Notes: generated by a model from the letters alone, not told the origin. DNA of 64,000 bases from Dolichospermum compactum NIES-806 (GCF_002368115.1 NZ_AP018316.1:4267303-4331302), one strand, 5' to 3'; counted from the stretch's first letter, positions 51,324 to 61,242 are shown. Made by a program: numbers and translations.

Positions 51324-53021
51324 GTGGGTCAGTATAAATCTGATGAATTAAAGCAGTATAACCCAGAGGCACTGCCCTGGGCAAGCGGAGCGATCGCTCG
51401 TTACTTTCGTTACCGTCCTTGGTTAGCCTGGGGACGACTACTGAGAATAATCTGGTCTTTTGCCGGATTTATATTCAGTCTCAAATGGGACGAATGGCAA
51501 GACCAGGTGGAGGAAAATCAGGGGAAACGCGCTACCCAGTTGCGAACCCTACTCACCAATCTCGGTCCGACATTTATTAAAGTCGGTCAAGCCCTCTCGA
51601 CTCGTCCCGACTTAATCCGCAAAGACTTCTTAGCAGAACTAATCAAGTTACAAGACCAGTTACCACCTTTTGATAATGATCTGGCATATCAGATTATTGA
51701 AACAGAATTAAATCGCTCAATTGGCGAAATTTTTCGAGAGCTTTCGCCTCAACCCGTAGCAGCAGCTAGTTTGGGTCAAGTCTACCGGGGTCGCTTACTC
51801 AGCGGCGAGGAAGTGGCAGTCAAAGTACAACGCCCTAATCTCCGCCCGCTACTGATAAAAGACCTGTACCTCATGCGTTGGGTTGCCAGTTGGCTTGCTC
51901 CTTGGCTACCGCTGAATCTCGGACACGATTTAACTTTAATTGTGGACGAGTTTGGCACAAAGCTATTTGAGGAAATTGACTACATCAATGAAGGTCGCAA
52001 TGCGGAAAAATTTGCCCATAATTTCCGTGATGACCCCCAGGTAAAAATTCCCTCTATTTACTGGAATTATACCAGCACTCATGTTTTAACTCTAGAATGG
52101 ATCAACGGCTTTAAACTCACAGATACTGAGAATATTCAATCTGTCGGTTTAGATCCAGAAGCCATCATTCAAATAGGTGTAACTACTGGGTTACAACAAC
52201 TATTAGAGCATGGCTTTTTTCATGCCGATCCTCATCCTGGGAATTTGTTCGCTATGCCCGATGGTCGCATGGCTTACATTGACTTTGGCATGATGGATCA
52301 ATTGGAGGAAACTACTAAGGAAAGTTTAGTTGATGCTTTAGTACATTTGGTAAATAAGGATTACGCCGATTTAGCGGAAGATTTTGTCAAATTGGGCTTT
52401 TTGGCAGCAAATACTAATATTACGCCTATTGTTCCTGCATTAGAAGCAGTATTAGGAAATGCTATTGGTAAAAATGTCCAAGATTTCAACTTCAAAACCA
52501 TTACGGATGAGTTCTCGGAATTGATGTATGAATATCCTTTCCGTGTGCCGGCAAAGTTTGCTTTGATTATTCGTTCTTTGGTGACACAAGAAGGAATTGC
52601 CCTCAGTCTTAACCCTAATTTCAAAATTGTGGAAGTGGGTTATCCCTATATCGCTCGGCGGTTATTAACTGGGGAATCTCCCGCATTACGGCGACGGCTA
52701 TTGAATGTGTTGTTCAAAGATGGTAAATTCCAGTGGCAAAGGTTAGAAAATCTGATTACGATTGCTCGCACTGATAGCAATTTCGATGTTTTACCAACGG
52801 CGAAAATGGGTTTAGAATTCATCCTTTCCGAAGAGGGTAAATTTCTCCGTCGTCAGTTGGTCTTAGCTATCACTGAAGATGACCGTTTGCACACAGAAGA
52901 AGTCCAACGTCTGTGGGATTTGGTCAAGGATGATTTACCACCAAATCGTTTACTTAATGTCGCCATTAGCCTCTTGACCGAGTTCTCGAAAGAAGGTGTA
53001 GCAGCTATTTTAGCTAAATAA
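51324..53021 (+). CDS. AarF/ABC1/UbiB-family kinase-like protein
   Basis: 565 residues from a GTG. The family hallmark KxGQ reads FIKVGQALSTRPDLI, the Ala-rich loop AAASLGQVYRG, the lysine AVKVQRPNLRP, HADPHPGNLF and the metal motif IDFGM. UbiB/ABC1 proteins are atypical kinases or ATPases that support quinone biosynthesis; in cyanobacteria and plastids that means plastoquinone, tocopherol or lipid metabolism. Hydrophobic stretches near 35-55 suggest membrane association. The next small gene begins 46 bp downstream. Confidence 0.9.
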   Translation: MGQYKSDELKQYNPEALPWASGAIARYFRYRPWLAWGRLLRIIWSFAGFIFSLKWDEWQDQVEENQGKRATQLRTLLTNLGPTFIKVGQALSTRPDLIRKDFLAELIKLQDQLPPFDNDLAYQIIETELNRSIGEIFRELSPQPVAAASLGQVYRGRLLSGEEVAVKVQRPNLRPLLIKDLYLMRWVASWLAPWLPLNLGHDLTLIVDEFGTKLFEEIDYINEGRNAEKFAHNFRDDPQVKIPSIYWNYTSTHVLTLEWINGFKLTDTENIQSVGLDPEAIIQIGVTTGLQQLLEHGFFHADPHPGNLFAMPDGRMAYIDFGMMDQLEETTKESLVDALVHLVNKDYADLAEDFVKLGFLAANTNITPIVPALEAVLGNAIGKNVQDFNFKTITDEFSELMYEYPFRVPAKFALIIRSLVTQEGIALSLNPNFKIVEVGYPYIARRLLTGESPALRRRLLNVLFKDGKFQWQRLENLITIARTDSNFDVLPTAKMGLEFILSEEGKFLRRQLVLAITEDDRLHTEEVQRLWDLVKDDLPPNRLLNVAISLLTEFSKEGVAAILAK

Positions 53022-53067
53022 TCTGTTACCAAATAAAAACGAATTTTAATAACACTCAGGAGTTTTA

Positions 53068-53448
53068 ATGTACTATTACCCTCTGCAACCACCCTACTTT
53101 TTACTATTAGTTGGTTTTTTCACGGCTTTAACTTCTGGGTTAGCTTTATCTGGGACATTAAAGGTAATTGTCCAGCAATGGCCACAAGATAAATCTCCTA
53201 AAGAAAAGACTAATACCCGTTCTTTTTATAAACAATTGTTAGTGCCATTTATTGGTATTACTAGTGGTTCTTGCTTATTTCTTTGTTCTGGTTTCGAGAT
53301 ATTTGGTTTTCCTACGGGAATGGCTTTAAGTATAGGTTTACCACTGAGTCTGTTAACTTGCTTCTTTGTTTGGCGGCAGTTGGGAGGTTTACTCGATTAT
53401 GTTAAGAGGGAAGGAATGCAATCTTTAGATTTAGATTCTTGGTCTTAG
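53068..53448 (+). CDS. Small three-helix membrane protein
   Basis: 126 residues with membrane segments at about 9-30, 59-78 and 83-104. An acidic tail (SLDLDSWS) ends the protein. It has the look of a conserved cyanobacterial protein and lies 46 bp after the AarF gene, so it may share its transcript. I do not recognise the family. A CAGGATGTCCAGGATTTAAT repeat follows near 53508. Confidence 0.65.
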   Translation: MYYYPLQPPYFLLLVGFFTALTSGLALSGTLKVIVQQWPQDKSPKEKTNTRSFYKQLLVPFIGITSGSCLFLCSGFEIFGFPTGMALSIGLPLSLLTCFFVWRQLGGLLDYVKREGMQSLDLDSWS

Positions 53449-53581
53449 CAATATCATTAAGGGCGCAGACCCTGCGCCCCTACATTAATTAAACATATTG
53501 TCTGAATCAGGATGTCCAGGATTTAATGATTAACAGGATGAAAATAGATATCTTATTACCAATTACCAATGGGAAAAGCTA

Positions 53582-54355
53582 ATGCAAATCATTCGTTTAC
53601 CGGTACTTGCTGACAATTATATATTTTTACTGCATGATCCACTGCGGAATATTGCGGCTGTTGTTGATCCGGCGGAAGCACAACCAGTTTTAGATGAATT
53701 GAGAAAAATTAATGCTCAGTTAGTGGCAATTTTTAATACCCATCATCATGGTGATCATGTGGGTGGGAATACACAATTAATGAAAGCATTTCCTGATGTG
53801 AAAGTTTATGGAGGTGCGGAAGACAGGGGGAGGATTCCGGGACAACAGGTGTTTTTACAGGAAGGCGATCGCATCCAATTTAGCGATCGCCCTGCTAATA
53901 TATTCTTTGTACCTGGACATACTCGCGCTCATATTGCTTACTATTTCCCCCCAGCAAGTCCAGGAGAGCCTGGAGAATTGTTCTGTGGTGATACATTGTT
54001 TGCTGGCGGTTGTGGTCGTTTATTTGAAGGCACACCGGGGCAAATGGTAGATTCATTAAGTAAACTCCGGGCTTTACCTGATCATACTCGCGTCTGGTGC
54101 GCCCATGAATACACTTTAAGTAATTTGCGGTTTGCTGTAACTGTAGATGCTGAAAATGCAGATCTACAAAAACGTTACCAAGATGTTAAAGCTCAACGGG
54201 ATAAATTAGAACCAACAGTTCCATCAATTTTAGGACTGGAAAAACTCACCAATCCTTTTTTACGCTGGGAAGAACCATATCTACAAGCAACAGCAAAGAG
54301 TGATAATGGAATCCAAACCTTTGCCCGAATTCGGGGAATGAAAGATAATTTTTAA
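53582..54355 (+). CDS. gloB: Hydroxyacylglutathione hydrolase (glyoxalase II)
   Basis: 257 residues of the metallo-beta-lactamase fold. Metal ligands are THHHGDH near residues 56-62, the histidine in VPGHTRAHIAYYF, the bridging aspartate in LFCGDTLFAGGCGR and the histidine in CAHEYTLSN. The C-terminal glutathione-binding helix contains NPFLRW. It hydrolyses S-lactoylglutathione to lactate and glutathione in methylglyoxal detoxification. ATG start, full length. Confidence 0.92.
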   Translation: MQIIRLPVLADNYIFLLHDPLRNIAAVVDPAEAQPVLDELRKINAQLVAIFNTHHHGDHVGGNTQLMKAFPDVKVYGGAEDRGRIPGQQVFLQEGDRIQFSDRPANIFFVPGHTRAHIAYYFPPASPGEPGELFCGDTLFAGGCGRLFEGTPGQMVDSLSKLRALPDHTRVWCAHEYTLSNLRFAVTVDAENADLQKRYQDVKAQRDKLEPTVPSILGLEKLTNPFLRWEEPYLQATAKSDNGIQTFARIRGMKDNF

Positions 54356-54656
54356 TTATTTTGATGATTTATTTGTAGGCCTTTGGCAATGCTAAACCCT
54401 TTTGATTGTTAGCATAGATTACGAAGGTCAATTAACTTATATTAAGTATATCCTCACTCACGCGGAATAAGATAAGGACAATGAAAATATTGCTTTTTTT
54501 AAATTTCTAGCATTTAGAGTTGCGATCGCTCCCCAAATTTCGCTACAATGTCGAGGCTGTGGGTACGTTAAAAGTCGCTGAGGATCAAGCTACACTTTTA
54601 TGAGCCACCCTGCGACACCCAAATAAGGAAGATTTTACCAAGAAAAGCGAAAAACA
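54356..54656. other. Leader region of rplI
   Basis: No gene seen. GGCAATGCTAAACCCTTTTG resembles part of the hairpin near 41210. The 100 bases before rplI contain GTCGCTGAGG and AAGGAAGATTTTACC and could be a structured leader, but no conserved element is recognised. Confidence 0.35.
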
Positions 54657-55115
54657 ATGGCGAAACGTGTGCAATTAGTTTTAACAAAAGATGTTACCAA
54701 GCTGGGAAAACTCGGTGATTTGGTAGAAGTAGCTCCCGGTTATGCTCGTAACTACCTCATCCCCCAGAGTTTAGCCGCTCGCGCTACACCCGGTCTGCTC
54801 AAACAAGTGGAACGCCGACGCGAGAAAGAATATCAAAGACAATTAGAACTCAAACAACAAGCAACTGAGCAAAAAACCGCTTTAGAAAATATTGCTGGTT
54901 TAAAAATTGCCAAGCAAGTTGGGGAAAATGAAGCTATTTTCGGTACTGTTACTACTCAAGATGTCGCAGATGCTATTAAAGCAGCAGCTAGTCTAGAAAT
55001 AGATCGTCGTGGTATCACCATTCCCGATATCAGCCAATTGGGTACTTACAAAGCTGAAATAAAACTCCATGCTGAAGTAACAGCAGTAATTAACATTGAA
55101 GTTGTCTCTAACTAA
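54657..55115 (+). CDS. rplI: 50S ribosomal protein L9
   Basis: 152 residues with the L9 signature: VQLVLTKDVTKLGKLGDLVE then VAPGYARNYLIPQSLA, a long connecting helix (QVERRREKEYQRQLELKQQA) and a C-terminal RNA-binding domain. L9 binds 23S rRNA near the L1 stalk. Its position just before dnaB is a conserved arrangement in cyanobacteria and other bacteria. AAGGAA upstream serves as ribosome-binding site. Confidence 0.96.
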   Translation: MAKRVQLVLTKDVTKLGKLGDLVEVAPGYARNYLIPQSLAARATPGLLKQVERRREKEYQRQLELKQQATEQKTALENIAGLKIAKQVGENEAIFGTVTTQDVADAIKAAASLEIDRRGITIPDISQLGTYKAEIKLHAEVTAVINIEVVSN

Positions 55116-55127
55116 CGGTGATACAAT

Positions 55128-55330
55128 TTTGGATTTTAGATTTTAGATTTTAGATTGACTCCAGCAACTAAGCCAAGGCTTGTCAATTAATTTGAGATTT
55201 TAGATTTATCCTCGAATAAATTTAGCGACTGCGGACATTTTTGAATTTTCAATCTTTAATCCAAAATTTAAAATCTAAAATTCGGATATTGGTTTTGGAT
55301 GATGAAATAAAAATCCAAAATCACCAACAT
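55128..55330. repeat. Heptamer ATTTTAG arrays in opposite orientations
   Basis: GGATTTTAGATTTTAGATTT near 55132 is a heptamer array on one strand. Complementary units (AATCCAAAATTTAAAATCTAA) occur near 55257-55281. The arrays could pair, forming a long hairpin between rplI and dnaB. Confidence 0.7.
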
Positions 55331-55340
55331 TTAAAATTTT

Positions 55341-56693
55341 ATGGCTGAAGAACTAAGTTTTCAGGGTGATAGTAGTAATCGTTTACCACCTCAAAACATC
55401 GAAGCAGAAGAAGCGATATTAGGAGGCATTCTACTAGATCCAGAGGCAATTGGTCGAGTGAGCGATCGCCTAGTTCCCGAAGCATTTTATATTAGCGCCC
55501 ATACAACCATCTATCAAGCCGCCCTCCGTCTCCATACCCAGCAAAAACCCACAGACCTACTTTCCATCACCAGTTGGTTAACAGACAACGATCAATTAAC
55601 CCAAATTGGTGGCAGAAACAAATTAGCAACATTAGTAGACCGGACAGTTTCAGCGGTAAATATTGATGCCTTAGCAGGGTTAGTGATGGAAAAATACCTG
55701 CGCCGGCAATTAATCAAAGCAGGTAACGAAATAGTTCATCTTGGTTTTGAGACAGAAACAGAATTACCAATAGTTCTGGACAATGCCGAACAAAAAGTTT
55801 TTAACGTCACCCAACAAAAAACCCAATCAGGACTAGTTCATATTGGTGACACCTTAATTAATACTTTTCAAGATATTGAAACTCGTCATCAAGGTATTGC
55901 ATTACCAGGAATACCTTGTGGTTTTTATGATTTAGATGCCATGACCAGCGGTTTTCAGCGTTCTGATTTAATTATCGTCGCTGGGAGGCCGTCAATGGGA
56001 AAAACAGCGTTTTGCTTAAACCTAGCTCATAATATTGCAGCCGGTTATCAATTAGCAGTTGCGGTTTTTAGTTTAGAAATGTCCAAGGAACAGCTAGTAC
56101 AAAGACTATTAGCTAGTGAAGCTGGAATTGAAAGCAGTTATCTAAGAAGTGGCCGGATTAGTCAAACCCAATGGGAACCTTTAAGCCGTGCCATTGATAA
56201 ACTCTCAGACACGCCAATTTTTATTGATGATACGGCAAATATTACAGTCACACAAATGCGAAGTCAAGCGCGAAGATTGCAAGCCGAACAAACTAAAGAC
56301 TTAGGATTAATAGTAATTGATTACTTGCAATTAATGGAAGGTAGTAGTGATAATCGTGTCCAAGAATTATCGAGAATTACCCGTTCTTTAAAAGGTTTAG
56401 CGAGAGAATTATCTGTACCCATAATTGCCTTATCACAGTTAAGTCGCGGAGTAGAAGCAAGAACTAATAAACGGCCAATGTTATCTGATTTGAGAGAATC
56501 GGGTTCAATTGAACAAGATGCGGATATAGTTATGATGTTATACCGTGATGAATATTATTCACCAGATACTCCAGATAGAGGAATTGCCGAAGTAATAATC
56601 GCTAAACATCGGAATGGACCAACAGGAACAGTTAAACTATTATTTGATCCACAATTTACAAAGTTTAAAAATCTAGCTAAACCAAGTTGGTAA
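55341..56693 (+). CDS. dnaB: Replicative DNA helicase DnaB
   Basis: 450 residues: N-terminal collar domain (PPQNIEAEEAILGGILLDP) and RecA-like C-terminal domain with Walker A GRPSMGKTAF, Walker B LIVIDYLQLM, and motif H4/finger EQDADIVMMLYRDEYY. It is the hexameric helicase at the replication fork. Many cyanobacterial dnaB genes carry inteins at these motifs; this one is uninterrupted. ATG start, full length. The next gene starts 1 bp after the stop. Confidence 0.96.
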   Translation: MAEELSFQGDSSNRLPPQNIEAEEAILGGILLDPEAIGRVSDRLVPEAFYISAHTTIYQAALRLHTQQKPTDLLSITSWLTDNDQLTQIGGRNKLATLVDRTVSAVNIDALAGLVMEKYLRRQLIKAGNEIVHLGFETETELPIVLDNAEQKVFNVTQQKTQSGLVHIGDTLINTFQDIETRHQGIALPGIPCGFYDLDAMTSGFQRSDLIIVAGRPSMGKTAFCLNLAHNIAAGYQLAVAVFSLEMSKEQLVQRLLASEAGIESSYLRSGRISQTQWEPLSRAIDKLSDTPIFIDDTANITVTQMRSQARRLQAEQTKDLGLIVIDYLQLMEGSSDNRVQELSRITRSLKGLARELSVPIIALSQLSRGVEARTNKRPMLSDLRESGSIEQDADIVMMLYRDEYYSPDTPDRGIAEVIIAKHRNGPTGTVKLLFDPQFTKFKNLAKPSW

Positions 56694-56694
56694 T

Positions 56695-58164
56695 ATGTCA
56701 AAAAAGAATTATTTTAGCTTGATATTACTATTTGTTTCTATTAATATTGGTAGTATTCAAAAAATAGCACAAGCACAAACACCAGTTCCAGAAGTTACGA
56801 ATACAAAATCAATTTGTCCTGCTCAATTATCATCAGCTATTAATACTATTATCAATCGTCCTCAATTTAGTCGAGTCCGTTGGGGGATTTTAATTAAACC
56901 ATTATCATCAGAAAAGATTCTTTATACTCAAGACAGCCAAAAATATTTTATTCCTGCTTCTAATATGAAGCTATTTACTACAGCAGCAGCATTACAACAA
57001 TTAGGGGCAGATTTTCGGATTCGTACTTCTATCTATGATGATGATAATAGTGTTTTGCGTGTAGTGGGAAGGGGAGATCCGAGTTTCAAAAATGCTCAAT
57101 TAACAATATTATCGAAACAACTATATAAGCAGGGAATTAGGCAAATTAATCAGTTAATTGCTGATGATAGTTATTGGCAAGGTGAAGTGGTTAATTCCAG
57201 TTGGGAATGGGAAGACATTCAAGCTGATTATGGCGCACCAATTAACAGTTTTATTCTTAATGAAAATGCTACTGTATTAACTTTTTCACCCCAAACTATT
57301 GGAAACCCATTAAAATTAAAATGGACAGAACCAACAGAAGCATATCGGTGGAAAATCGAAAATAATTCCGTCACTACTGAATCCGATAAACCCAGTTTTA
57401 TAGAAGTAAATCGTGACTTAAAAGGACAAATTCTGCGAATTAAAGGACAATTGGCTATAAATTCCCAGCCAGAGATTACAGGGTTAGCTGTATTTGATCC
57501 AGTTGCTAATTTTATCAGACAATTTCGCCAAAATTTATCTAGACAGGGAATCACTGTTAAAGAAACTGTAAGTAAAAATATTAGTCAAAATAAACAAGAA
57601 AAAGAAATAGCCACAGTAGAATCTCCACCTTTATCAGAATTATTACTAGAGACAAATGTGCATAGTAATAATTTATATGCTGAGGCTTTACTCAGAAGTT
57701 TAGCTATTAAGAAACCAGCAGAGAAAAATCAAAATACGGCTGATGTTGGATTACAAGTTGTCAGAGAAACTTTAACTCAATTAGGAGTTGCACCAGCAGG
57801 TTATGTCATTGTAGATGGTTCTGGTTTATCTCGGAAAAATTTAACGACTCCAGCAGCGTTGGTACAAGTTTTACAAGAAATTGGTAAATCACCTCAAGCA
57901 GCAGTTTTTAGGGCTTCTTTACCTGTTTCTGGTGTCAAAGGTAGTCTAAAAAATCGGTTTCTTAATACTGCGGCTGCGGGAATAGTGCAAGCAAAAACAG
58001 GTTCAATGACAGGAATTTCTACTCTATCTGGATATATGAATGCACCTAATTATGAACCCTTGGTTTTTAGTATTATGGTAAATCAATCTGAGCAACCGGG
58101 GAAAGTCATGAGAACAGCAATAGATGAAATTGTGATTTTATTGGCGCAGTTAAAACTATGTTAA
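56695..58164 (+). CDS. dacB: D-alanyl-D-alanine carboxypeptidase/endopeptidase (PBP4, DacB)
   Basis: 489 residues with a signal peptide (MSKKNYFSLILLFVSINIGS, cleavage near residue 28, AQAQT). Active-site motifs are SxxK in PASNMKLFTT, SxN in VHSNNLYAE and KTG in QAKTGSMTGIS. The layout with the large insert between SxxK and SxN is that of class C PBP4, which trims and opens peptidoglycan crosslinks in the periplasm. It begins 1 bp after dnaB and is presumably cotranscribed, though function is unrelated. Confidence 0.92.
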   Translation: MSKKNYFSLILLFVSINIGSIQKIAQAQTPVPEVTNTKSICPAQLSSAINTIINRPQFSRVRWGILIKPLSSEKILYTQDSQKYFIPASNMKLFTTAAALQQLGADFRIRTSIYDDDNSVLRVVGRGDPSFKNAQLTILSKQLYKQGIRQINQLIADDSYWQGEVVNSSWEWEDIQADYGAPINSFILNENATVLTFSPQTIGNPLKLKWTEPTEAYRWKIENNSVTTESDKPSFIEVNRDLKGQILRIKGQLAINSQPEITGLAVFDPVANFIRQFRQNLSRQGITVKETVSKNISQNKQEKEIATVESPPLSELLLETNVHSNNLYAEALLRSLAIKKPAEKNQNTADVGLQVVRETLTQLGVAPAGYVIVDGSGLSRKNLTTPAALVQVLQEIGKSPQAAVFRASLPVSGVKGSLKNRFLNTAAAGIVQAKTGSMTGISTLSGYMNAPNYEPLVFSIMVNQSEQPGKVMRTAIDEIVILLAQLKLC

Positions 58165-58188
58165 ACCTTGAATCAACTTATTACAAAA

Positions 58189-59364
58189 TCAAGCGATGCT
58201 ACCCCGTTTTCTTGCTTCTTTGTTGGAAATCCCGACATTTTTGATCCCAGCTTTAATCATTTGTCGTTCTAAAAGGGCAAAGAACCGGGTTCTATCACCA
58301 CCCCTGACTACAGCCTGATTATGGGCTTCGGCGATCGCCACAGGATAACCATATCCTTTTTGTACCTGTGCCAACATTAGCCCTAGTGCTTGATCAAACA
58401 TGATGGAATTTTCTGCAACCCAAGCGGGAACTTCAATGCGGGCAATTTCTGTCCCGACATGGACGTAACAAAAATAAATAATTTGCTCGTCATACAATTC
58501 TAAAATTCGGGCATTACTTCGCCATAGGGGTCCCCGTTGTCCGGGTTGAAGTTGGGTGGTCATGATGGTTGTATCGCGCAAAGTCTCAAATTTTTTACAA
58601 GGTACGTATTCTAGTTGATTGGGACAATGGGTAATACAATCGGGGACAGGGTGAGGACAAGCTAAAAAGCGTAAAAAGTTGGTGGCTTCGGTGCTACGAG
58701 AGGCACTAAGATAGCCCATGAGGGGGATTTGGGCTTGTTGGAGTTTTTGCCAAGCTTCCAAAACGGGAGGTAAAATCATATCCCGCGCATCCATCGGTAA
58801 TTGATCTAAAAACCAGTATATTAACGAACCATCTGTCATTGCTAAGACTGGGGCTTCTGTCCTGGTACTACAAGCCAGTTCTGCTAAGACTGTAGCCTCG
58901 GAAGCGGTGCGCCGATAACCCATCCATTCATCCGTTCTAATGCCCCACTGACGCGATATATATAAATCTTCAGGGCGATAAAATACCTCCGGTAAACTAT
59001 CGAGAATTGGGTGAAGATCTTGACCATAATGCAAAACCACTCTGCCAATATTTAGTAAGTAACAATACGCAATTTCATGGTGACTGGGGGCAATTTGCGA
59101 ACCATCTGTAGAAATGACAGTATGAACTTTGGGGGGAACAGAAATGGTAATGCAGGTTTCGAGAGGTTCAATGGGTGTAGCATTGGCAAAAATAATCCGA
59201 TTTCGCCATTCTTCTTGACGTTTAACTAACTCCTCTTGACACTCAAACGCCTTTTTTAAATATTCTTGTGCTAATTCCAACCGTTGATGACTTGCAGCCA
59301 CTTCTGAAGTTAAATGTTGACTGAAACCTTGCATTTGTCTCGATATTTTTGTTAAATCAAGCAT
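58189..59364 (-). CDS. nurA: NurA-domain 5'-3' nuclease
   Basis: 391 residues. The NurA metal site is visible: STDGSQIAPSHHE (first Asp), AMTDGSLIYWFLDQ (second Asp), and a C-terminal AEAHNQAVV. An N-terminal coiled coil (24-60) precedes it. NurA works with the HerA translocase in DNA end resection in archaea and some bacteria. No herA is within the window, so the partner must lie elsewhere or differ. Convergent with dacB, 24 bp apart. Confidence 0.85.
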   Translation of the reverse strand: MLDLTKISRQMQGFSQHLTSEVAASHQRLELAQEYLKKAFECQEELVKRQEEWRNRIIFANATPIEPLETCITISVPPKVHTVISTDGSQIAPSHHEIAYCYLLNIGRVVLHYGQDLHPILDSLPEVFYRPEDLYISRQWGIRTDEWMGYRRTASEATVLAELACSTRTEAPVLAMTDGSLIYWFLDQLPMDARDMILPPVLEAWQKLQQAQIPLMGYLSASRSTEATNFLRFLACPHPVPDCITHCPNQLEYVPCKKFETLRDTTIMTTQLQPGQRGPLWRSNARILELYDEQIIYFCYVHVGTEIARIEVPAWVAENSIMFDQALGLMLAQVQKGYGYPVAIAEAHNQAVVRGGDRTRFFALLERQMIKAGIKNVGISNKEARKRGSIA

Positions 59365-59408
59365 ATTCGTTGGGTGTATTTGTGTTGATGTAAATCAATG
59401 CTATATAA

Positions 59409-59564
59409 TTACAGCACTTCCCGATGTTATGAGTTACAAGAACCCCACCCCCAACCCCCTCCAGTATCAAAAGCTTATCCTTTTCTTCCCCCCGCTGCGG
59501 GGGGATTTAGGGGGGTGCGATGAGGGGGCTAAGATATTACTCATATAATTGGAAACTGCTGTAA
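59409..59564. repeat. MITE-like element with TTACAGCA ends
   Basis: Left end TTACAGCACTTCCCGATGTT and the reverse complement of the right end TTACAGCAGTTTCCAATTAT share most bases through a further ATGAGT block. The interior is G/C tract rich (ACCCCCAACCCCCTCC; CCGCTGCGGGGGGATTTAGG). It fills most of the gap between nurA and the TPR gene. Confidence 0.7.
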
Positions 59565-59597
59565 AAACTGTATGCTAATAATTGGGAAAAGAGCGTC

Positions 59598-60242
59598 ATG
59601 AAAAAATGGAGATTAACAATTACAACTCTCATATTAGGAACTATATTATATAGTCCGTCAGTGTGTGCTAAAAATTTAGCAAATATTTCCGATTTTAGAA
59701 TAAAATCATCCCTGTTAGCACAATCTGATCTGAAAGAGGCTATTGTATATTTCCATCAGGGAATTAACCGTCATACATTTGGAGACATAAAAGGGGCTAT
59801 TGAAGAATATAATAAGGCTTTACGGTTACATCCTAATTTTCCTGAAGTTTACTATAAACGAGGAATATCTCGCTATAAGTTGGGAGATTTAAAAGGGGCA
59901 ATTGCAGATTATAACAAAGCAATTAGTCTTAATTCTAACTATCCTGGTATCTACAATCATCGAGGATTTACTCTTCATGATTTGGGAGATTTAAAAGGTG
60001 CTATTGCAGATTTTAACAAAGCATTAAGTCTTAATCCTAATTTTCCTGAAGCTTACCAAAATCGAGGGATTTCTCGCAATAAGTTAGGTGATAAGCAGGG
60101 GGCAATTACTGATTTGAAAACAGCAGCTAATTTATTTCAACAACAAAAGAGAATTTCTAATTACCAAGAAGTGATTGATCTGATTGAGAAAATAGAAAAT
60201 AGATCCCAGACTTCTTTAAGAAGTCTGGGATATAGATTATAA
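59598..60242 (+). CDS. Secreted TPR protein with repeat-derived C-terminus
   Basis: 214 residues. Signal peptide (MKKWRLTITTLILGTILYS, cleavage near VCAKN). Four TPR units follow, with the repeated signature KGAIADYNKAISLNSNYPGI, KGAIADFNKALSLNPNFPEA. The last ~13 residues (RSQTSLRSLGYRL) are encoded by a perfect hairpin (60203-60231) of a dispersed repeat, so the gene has probably acquired its terminus from an element. Envelope or lumenal scaffold; partner unknown. It overlaps the convergent HAD gene by 6 bp. Confidence 0.78.
   Translation: MKKWRLTITTLILGTILYSPSVCAKNLANISDFRIKSSLLAQSDLKEAIVYFHQGINRHTFGDIKGAIEEYNKALRLHPNFPEVYYKRGISRYKLGDLKGAIADYNKAISLNSNYPGIYNHRGFTLHDLGDLKGAIADFNKALSLNPNFPEAYQNRGISRNKLGDKQGAITDLKTAANLFQQQKRISNYQEVIDLIEKIENRSQTSLRSLGYRL
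60203..60231. repeat. Perfect hairpin inside the 3' end of the TPR gene
   Basis: ATCCCAGACTTCTT and AAGAAGTCTGGGAT are 13-14-base perfect arms with a one- to three-base loop. Related to the hairpin at 40008-40028. It may also serve as a bidirectional terminator for the convergent genes. Confidence 0.85.
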
Positions 60243-61022
60243 CCAAGTGGAAAAATCGTGATTAAAATGAGAAATTGATATTAAATGAATACGGGAATCA
60301 TTTTTTCCTGCTTCCCGTTCTGGTTGAGTATTATAACCCCAATCTGCGAGAAAAAGTTTGACATGATTTAAGTCGGATTGCTGTTGGACTAATTGTAATG
60401 TTTTTAGTCTATCTTCTACAAACCATAAACTCGCAGGTTGGGTATTTGCTTTTTTGATTAATTCGCGCAAGGTTTCATATTTTGGGCGTTTTATTTCTTT
60501 ACCAAAAATATTTTCTGGTGGTAAATCAACTCCTTCTTGTTGTAATAATTCCTTGACAAATCGCCCTTCTTTGGTGGTGACAATATATAACTGTATTTCA
60601 CTTTTAAGAGTTATTTTGAGTCTTTCTATCACACCCGGATAGAATCTATGCAGACTTAACCAACCATTTAAATCTGTCTGAATCCATTCATCTCGTAGAT
60701 GATCCAATTTTGTCGAAACTGCCTTTGCTTCTAGATTATCTGCTGCTAAGATTTCGGGAGTGATGTTTGTCCATGATTGGAGAATTTGATCATCAGAAAA
60801 CCCCTCAATTAAGGCTTTAATTAAAACGGGCATTTCCCAACCTGTTTCAATTACAGGACGTAAGCGATAGAATCTCAAAGCTAAATCATCCGGTGGTGTG
60901 TCGTTAACCGGCGACCAAATTTGACAGTAGGTACGCCATGCTACCTCAAAATATTCAATTAGTCCATCGCAAACCACTCCATCAAAGTCTAAAGCCAAAA
61001 TCGTGGGACTATTTGCTGTCAT
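60237..61022 (-). CDS. HAD-superfamily hydrolase
   Basis: 261 residues. Motif I is LDFDGVVCDGLIEYF, with the nucleophile and acid aspartates; motif II-like IVTTKEGRFVKELL (Thr); a Lys in KRPKYETL; motif III FVEDRLKTL. The cap is helical. It is a cyanobacterial phosphatase-like HAD protein with unknown substrate. Full length, ATG start. Confidence 0.85.
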   Translation of the reverse strand: MTANSPTILALDFDGVVCDGLIEYFEVAWRTYCQIWSPVNDTPPDDLALRFYRLRPVIETGWEMPVLIKALIEGFSDDQILQSWTNITPEILAADNLEAKAVSTKLDHLRDEWIQTDLNGWLSLHRFYPGVIERLKITLKSEIQLYIVTTKEGRFVKELLQQEGVDLPPENIFGKEIKRPKYETLRELIKKANTQPASLWFVEDRLKTLQLVQQQSDLNHVKLFLADWGYNTQPEREAGKNDSRIHLISISHFNHDFSTWL

Positions 61023-61242
61023 TGTTCTGAGGTTAAAAACTGCTTTTGTTAGCTTACCGCACCTTTATCTCTGAATATGTAGCGATTAACCTCTGAAATG
61101 GGGAATAAAAAATAAAGTTTTTTTAAAGTTTTTTCGGTACTTTTATGGAAATAGGGGAAAATATTGATGTATTAATAGTATCAATTGACTCAAACCGAGT
61201 CAGACCATCAGATATTAAGGTGTAAATAGGAGTATCAAAACC

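Noticed and set aside
53808..54050. 80-residue plus-strand frame inside gloB
   Set aside because: Out-of-frame shadow of a well-supported gene.
55341..56693. Possible DnaB intein
   Set aside because: The helicase motifs are contiguous and the length (450) is that of an intein-free DnaB.
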